Assembly: GCA_014189435.1 (NCBI GenBank)
Contig: CP050293.1
Coordinates: 1,555,001 to 1,619,000, forward strand
Source of the DNA: Mesorhizobium loti
GTDB taxonomy: Bacteria; Pseudomonadota; Alphaproteobacteria; Rhizobiales; Rhizobiaceae
Reading direction: 5' to 3'
Length of the DNA stretch: 64,000 nt
The notes under the pieces were generated by a model. That model saw nothing but the letters and a program-made list of their open reading frames with translations, searched no databases and was not told the origin of the DNA. Position numbers and translations under genes: made by a program. The first letter of the stretch is position 1, and every line of letters begins with the position of its first letter. Below, in pieces: positions 61,388-64,000 of this stretch.

Positions 61388-62538
61388 ACTGGCTGAAACC
61401 CTCATGGCAAGCGGTGCTGGCGATCGTGCTGTGTCTGATCGCGGTGGCTCTCGGCGCGATCGCCGCGCCGAAAGTAGATGCACTGGCGCAGCCCGCAGGG
61501 ACGTTGATATATCCATATGTAGCGACGAACTGGCTGATCGTCGGTGTGCTGCTTCTCGCCGCTTTGATCTCGATGGCCAGAATACCGTCCACCGCCGAAG
61601 CTGTTGTGCTTTTCATCGGCGCGCATCTGGTCGCCTGGCTGCTGATTGGAGGCATAGCCGGCTTCGAAGGTCTGGCGCGGGCGCCTTATTTCCTGCTGCT
61701 CACGGCTGCCTGGCTGCTTGGTTGGCGCTGCGTGGCGGTGCTGTCATCATTGCGTCCTTTCGCCAAATGGGCTCGCACCGCGCTGCGCCTGATCATCCCC
61801 GCAATCTTCGGCGCCTGGATCCTGATCATCTGGGAAGCGGTGACGCGCGGCGCCGGCATACCCTTCATCCTGCTGCCGCCGCCAAGCGCCATCGGCGCGC
61901 GCATCGCCGGTTCGCTGCCAGTGCTTGGCGCCGATGTCCGGCAGACCATCTTCAAGGCGGTGATCTTTGGCTATGTCGTGGGCAGCGGCGCCGGCTTCAT
62001 CACCGCGGTGCTCGCCGATCGCGTGCCGTTCCTGCGGCGCGGTCTCTTGCCGATCGGCAATATGGTCTCGGCGCTGCCGATCATCGGCGTCGCGCCGATC
62101 ATGGTCATGTGGTTCGGCTTCGACTGGCATTCCAAGGCGGCGGTGGTCATCATCATGACCTTCTTCCCGATGCTGGTGAACACGGTTGCCGGCCTTGCCG
62201 CCTCCGGCCATATGGAGCGCGACCTGATGCGCACCTACGCGTCGGGCTACTGGCAGACGCTGCTGAAGCTTCGGCTGCCGGCCGCCGCGCCCTTCATCTT
62301 CAACGCGCTGAAGATCAACTCGACGCTGGCGCTGATCGGCGCCATCGTCGCCGAGTTCTTCGGCACGCCCGTCGTCGGCATGGGCTTCCGCATCTCGACC
62401 GAGGTCGGGCGGATGAACATCGACATGGTCTGGGCCGAAATCGCAGTTGCAGCACTTGCGGGTTCGGTCTTTTATGGCGTGGTCGCTCTTGTCGAAAGAG
62501 CCGTCACGTTTTGGCATCCCTCTGTCCGTGGTGGATAG
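61384..62538 (+). CDS. ABC transporter permease (NitT/TauT type), long form
   Basis: A 384-residue permease with three or four extra hydrophobic segments in the first ~130 residues (A-V-L-A-I-V-L-C-L-I-A-V-A-L, then W-L-I-V-G-V-L-L-L-A-A-L-I). The standard core follows, with EAA-like loop (T-Y-A-S-G-Y-W-Q-T-L-L-K-L-R-L). It overlaps the preceding gene by ATGA. Together they form the channel for the binding protein at 62580. The length is above the usual ~260 because of the N-terminal membrane region. Confidence 0.9.
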   Translation: MNWLKPSWQAVLAIVLCLIAVALGAIAAPKVDALAQPAGTLIYPYVATNWLIVGVLLLAALISMARIPSTAEAVVLFIGAHLVAWLLIGGIAGFEGLARAPYFLLLTAAWLLGWRCVAVLSSLRPFAKWARTALRLIIPAIFGAWILIIWEAVTRGAGIPFILLPPPSAIGARIAGSLPVLGADVRQTIFKAVIFGYVVGSGAGFITAVLADRVPFLRRGLLPIGNMVSALPIIGVAPIMVMWFGFDWHSKAAVVIIMTFFPMLVNTVAGLAASGHMERDLMRTYASGYWQTLLKLRLPAAAPFIFNALKINSTLALIGAIVAEFFGTPVVGMGFRISTEVGRMNIDMVWAEIAVAALAGSVFYGVVALVERAVTFWHPSVRGG

Positions 62539-62579
62539 GGGCGGTGGGTTTAAGGGTGCTAACTTCAGAGGGTAAAAAG

Positions 62580-63551
62580 ATGAAAAGACTTGTTATTCCT
62601 GTTCTGGCCGGCGCGATGTCGCTTGCCGCGTTCCAGGCAATGGCCGCCGACAAGGTGACGTTGCAGCTGAAATGGGTCACGCAGGCCCAGTTTGCCGGCT
62701 ACTATGTCGCCAAGGCCAAGGGTTTCTATGAGGCCGAGGGTCTCGACGTCGACATCAAGCCGGGCGGTCCCGATATCGCGCCCGAGCAGGTGATTGCCGG
62801 CGGCGGCGCCGACGTCATCGTCGACTGGATGGGCGGTGCGCTGGCCGCCCGCGAAAAGGGCGTGCCGCTGGTCAACATCGCTCAGCCGTTCAAGAAGGCC
62901 GGCATGGAGCTGGTCTGCCCGAAGGACGGCCCGATCAAGACCGAAGCCGACTTCAAGGGCCACACGCTCGGTGTCTGGTTCTTCGGCAACGAGTATCCGT
63001 TCTACGCCTGGATGAACAAGCTCGGCCTGAAGACCGAAGGCGGCGCCGATGGCGTCACCGTGTTGAAGCAGAGCTTTGACGTGCAGCCGCTGATCCAGAA
63101 GCAGGCGGACTGCATCTCGGTCATGACCTACAACGAGTACTGGCAGCTGATCGACGCCGGCTACAAGCCGGAACAGCTGACCGTGTTCAACTACTCGGCC
63201 ATGGGCAACGACCTGCTTGAGGACGGGCTCTATGCGTCCGAAGACAAGCTCAAGGATCCGGCCTTCGAAGACAAGATGGTGCGTTTCGTGCGCGCCTCGA
63301 TGAAGGGCTGGAAATACGCCATCGACAACAATGACGAAGCCGCGGGTATCGTCATGGACGGCGGTGGCCAGGACGAGAACCACCAGAAGCGCATGATGAG
63401 CGAAGTCGCCAAGCTGGTCGACAATGCCGACGGCAAGCTCGACCCGGCGACCTACGAGCGCACCGCCAAGGCGCTGCTCGACCAGAAGATCATCACCAAG
63501 GAGCCGACCGGCGCCTACACCACCGCCATCACCGACAAGGCGGTCAAGTAA
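62580..63551 (+). CDS. ABC transporter substrate-binding protein, NMT1/THI5-like
   Basis: A 323-residue periplasmic binding protein. The signal peptide is M-K-R-L-V-I-P-V-L-A-G-A-M-S-L-A-A-F-Q-A. The mature start L-Q-L-K-W-V-T-Q-A-Q-F-A-G-Y-Y-V-A is the hallmark of the THI5/ThiY-like group, whose members bind hydroxymethylpyrimidine or related pyrimidines. ATG 62580 follows AGAGGG; the long upstream open frame overlaps the permease. With reductive pyrimidine-degradation genes next door, uptake of uracil, thymine, dihydropyrimidines or a breakdown product is likely. There is no thiamine gene nearby and no TPP riboswitch was seen. Confidence 0.92.
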   Translation: MKRLVIPVLAGAMSLAAFQAMAADKVTLQLKWVTQAQFAGYYVAKAKGFYEAEGLDVDIKPGGPDIAPEQVIAGGGADVIVDWMGGALAAREKGVPLVNIAQPFKKAGMELVCPKDGPIKTEADFKGHTLGVWFFGNEYPFYAWMNKLGLKTEGGADGVTVLKQSFDVQPLIQKQADCISVMTYNEYWQLIDAGYKPEQLTVFNYSAMGNDLLEDGLYASEDKLKDPAFEDKMVRFVRASMKGWKYAIDNNDEAAGIVMDGGGQDENHQKRMMSEVAKLVDNADGKLDPATYERTAKALLDQKIITKEPTGAYTTAITDKAVK

Positions 63552-63582
63552 GCCTAGTCAGCCACACATCGATCCTGCAAGC

Positions 63583-63612
63583 GGCGCCTCTGGCAAAAAA
63601 GTCAGAGGCGCC
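63583..63612. terminator. Bidirectional Rho-independent terminator
   Basis: GGCGCCTCTG (63583-63592) pairs with CAGAGGCGCC (63603-63612) across GCAAAAAAGT, followed by GTTCCTTT on the plus strand. It sits between the binding-protein gene and the convergent Lrp-type gene, whose stop codon it overlaps. Confidence 0.75.
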
Positions 63613-64000
63613 GTTCCTTTATGGTGTTCATGACGAAGCTGGTTTCGATCGAGGCGACGCATTTCAGCCGTGCGATCTTTTCCTTGATGAAGCGCTCATA
63701 CTGTTCGAGGTTTCCCGTCACCACCTTCAGCACATAGTCGCGCGAACCGGTGACGAGGTGGCATTCCAGCACCTCTTCCCAGCCGCGGATCGCGTCCTCG
63801 AACATCACGATCTCGTCTTCGTTCTGGCGGCTGAGCCGGATGGTGGCGATGGCGACCATGTTCCAGCCGAAGGCTGAGGGATCGACCAGCGTGGTGTAGC
63901 CTCTGATGACACCGGTCTCCTCCAGCCGCCGCACCCGCCTCAGGCAGGGCGACGGCGACAGGCCGATCCGCTCGGCAAGCTCGTTGTTGGTGATACGGGC
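63602..64000 (-). CDS. Lrp/AsnC-family regulator, partial
   Basis: The 3' part of an Lrp/AsnC regulator; its 5' end is beyond the window. The visible protein includes the second half of the helix-turn-helix (N-N-E-L-A-E-R-I-G-L-S-P-S-P-C-L-R-R-V-R-R-L) and the complete ligand-binding RAM domain (E-V-L-E-C-H-L-V-T-G-S-R-D-Y). Such regulators respond to amino acids. It may respond to beta-alanine or control the adjacent importer, but nothing in the sequence shows this. Confidence 0.88.
   Translation of the reverse strand, partial: ARITNNELAERIGLSPSPCLRRVRRLEETGVIRGYTTLVDPSAFGWNMVAIATIRLSRQNEDEIVMFEDAIRGWEEVLECHLVTGSRDYVLKVVTGNLEQYERFIKEKIARLKCVASIETSFVMNTIKERRL

Noticed and set aside
61341..62579. 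Upstream extension of the THI5-like binding-protein frame to 736 residues
   Set aside because: It overlaps a proper permease in another frame; the signal peptide begins at 62580.
62539..62579. TPP riboswitch before the THI5-like binding protein
   Set aside because: The 41-nt gap is too short for a THI element and lacks its conserved core.

Overview
The window is about 64 kb of high-GC, densely packed bacterial chromosome. Gene families, operon layouts (sbp-cysTWA, alpha-2-macroglobulin/PBP1C, tamAB, reductive pyrimidine catabolism, fused-ATPase peptide-type ABC systems) and RIME-like palindromic repeats point to an alphaproteobacterium of the Rhizobiales, most like Mesorhizobium and relatives. 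That placement is inference from gene content. No rRNA, tRNA, CRISPR array, prophage or IS transposase was seen.

Layout. 1-6.2 kb: the 5' end of an Rrf2 regulator, an orphan sulfate-binding protein, a DUF1778/GNAT toxin-antitoxin pair, and the sulfate operon sbp-cysT-cysW-cysA on the minus strand. 6.3-14.9 kb: cell-envelope genes on the minus strand: a large alpha-2-macroglobulin, penicillin-binding protein 1C and a D-Ala-D-Ala dipeptidase. 15.2-23.2 kb: tamA and an unusually long tamB. 23.4-29.9 kb: a peptide/opine-type ABC importer (Tat-exported binding protein, two permeases, fused double ATPase). 29.9-34.8 kb: an SLT lipoprotein, an MttB-family methyltransferase and a frameshifted dimethylglycine/sarcosine dehydrogenase-like flavoenzyme. 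34.8-37.6 kb: DoxX, a small secreted protein, a VOC protein and a gamma-glutamylcyclotransferase. 37.7-41.7 kb: preT, a SAM methyltransferase and preA. 42-43.5 kb: Rrf2 regulator, AhpD-like protein and DoxX. 43.6-49.6 kb: GT4, glucan debranching-type hydrolase, small membrane protein, otsA and otsB. 50-52.6 kb: two SDRs divergent from an XRE regulator. 52.9-64 kb: rutR-like regulator, omega-amino-acid aminotransferase, N-carbamoyl-beta-alanine amidase, dihydropyrimidinase, two secreted four-cysteine proteins, a cupin, an NMT1/TauT-type ABC importer and the 3' part of an Lrp regulator.

How the genes fit together. The two pyrimidine blocks (preT/preA at 37.7-41.7 kb; aminotransferase/amidase/dihydropyrimidinase at 53.7-57.9 kb) together encode the whole reductive uracil/thymine pathway. 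Both carry a sequence close to the RutR operator upstream, suggesting one regulon, probably including the neighbouring importer. The MttB-like protein and the dehydrogenase next to it suggest catabolism of an N-methylated compound.

Structural peculiarities. Four genes or gene starts carry apparent single-base indels, three of them at A/T homopolymers, which suggests either sequencing error or recent decay. tamB contains a tandem duplication of about 626 codons. Two families of long palindromic repeats are present; one copy abuts the pbpC start codon and one pair is nested inside an ABC operon.
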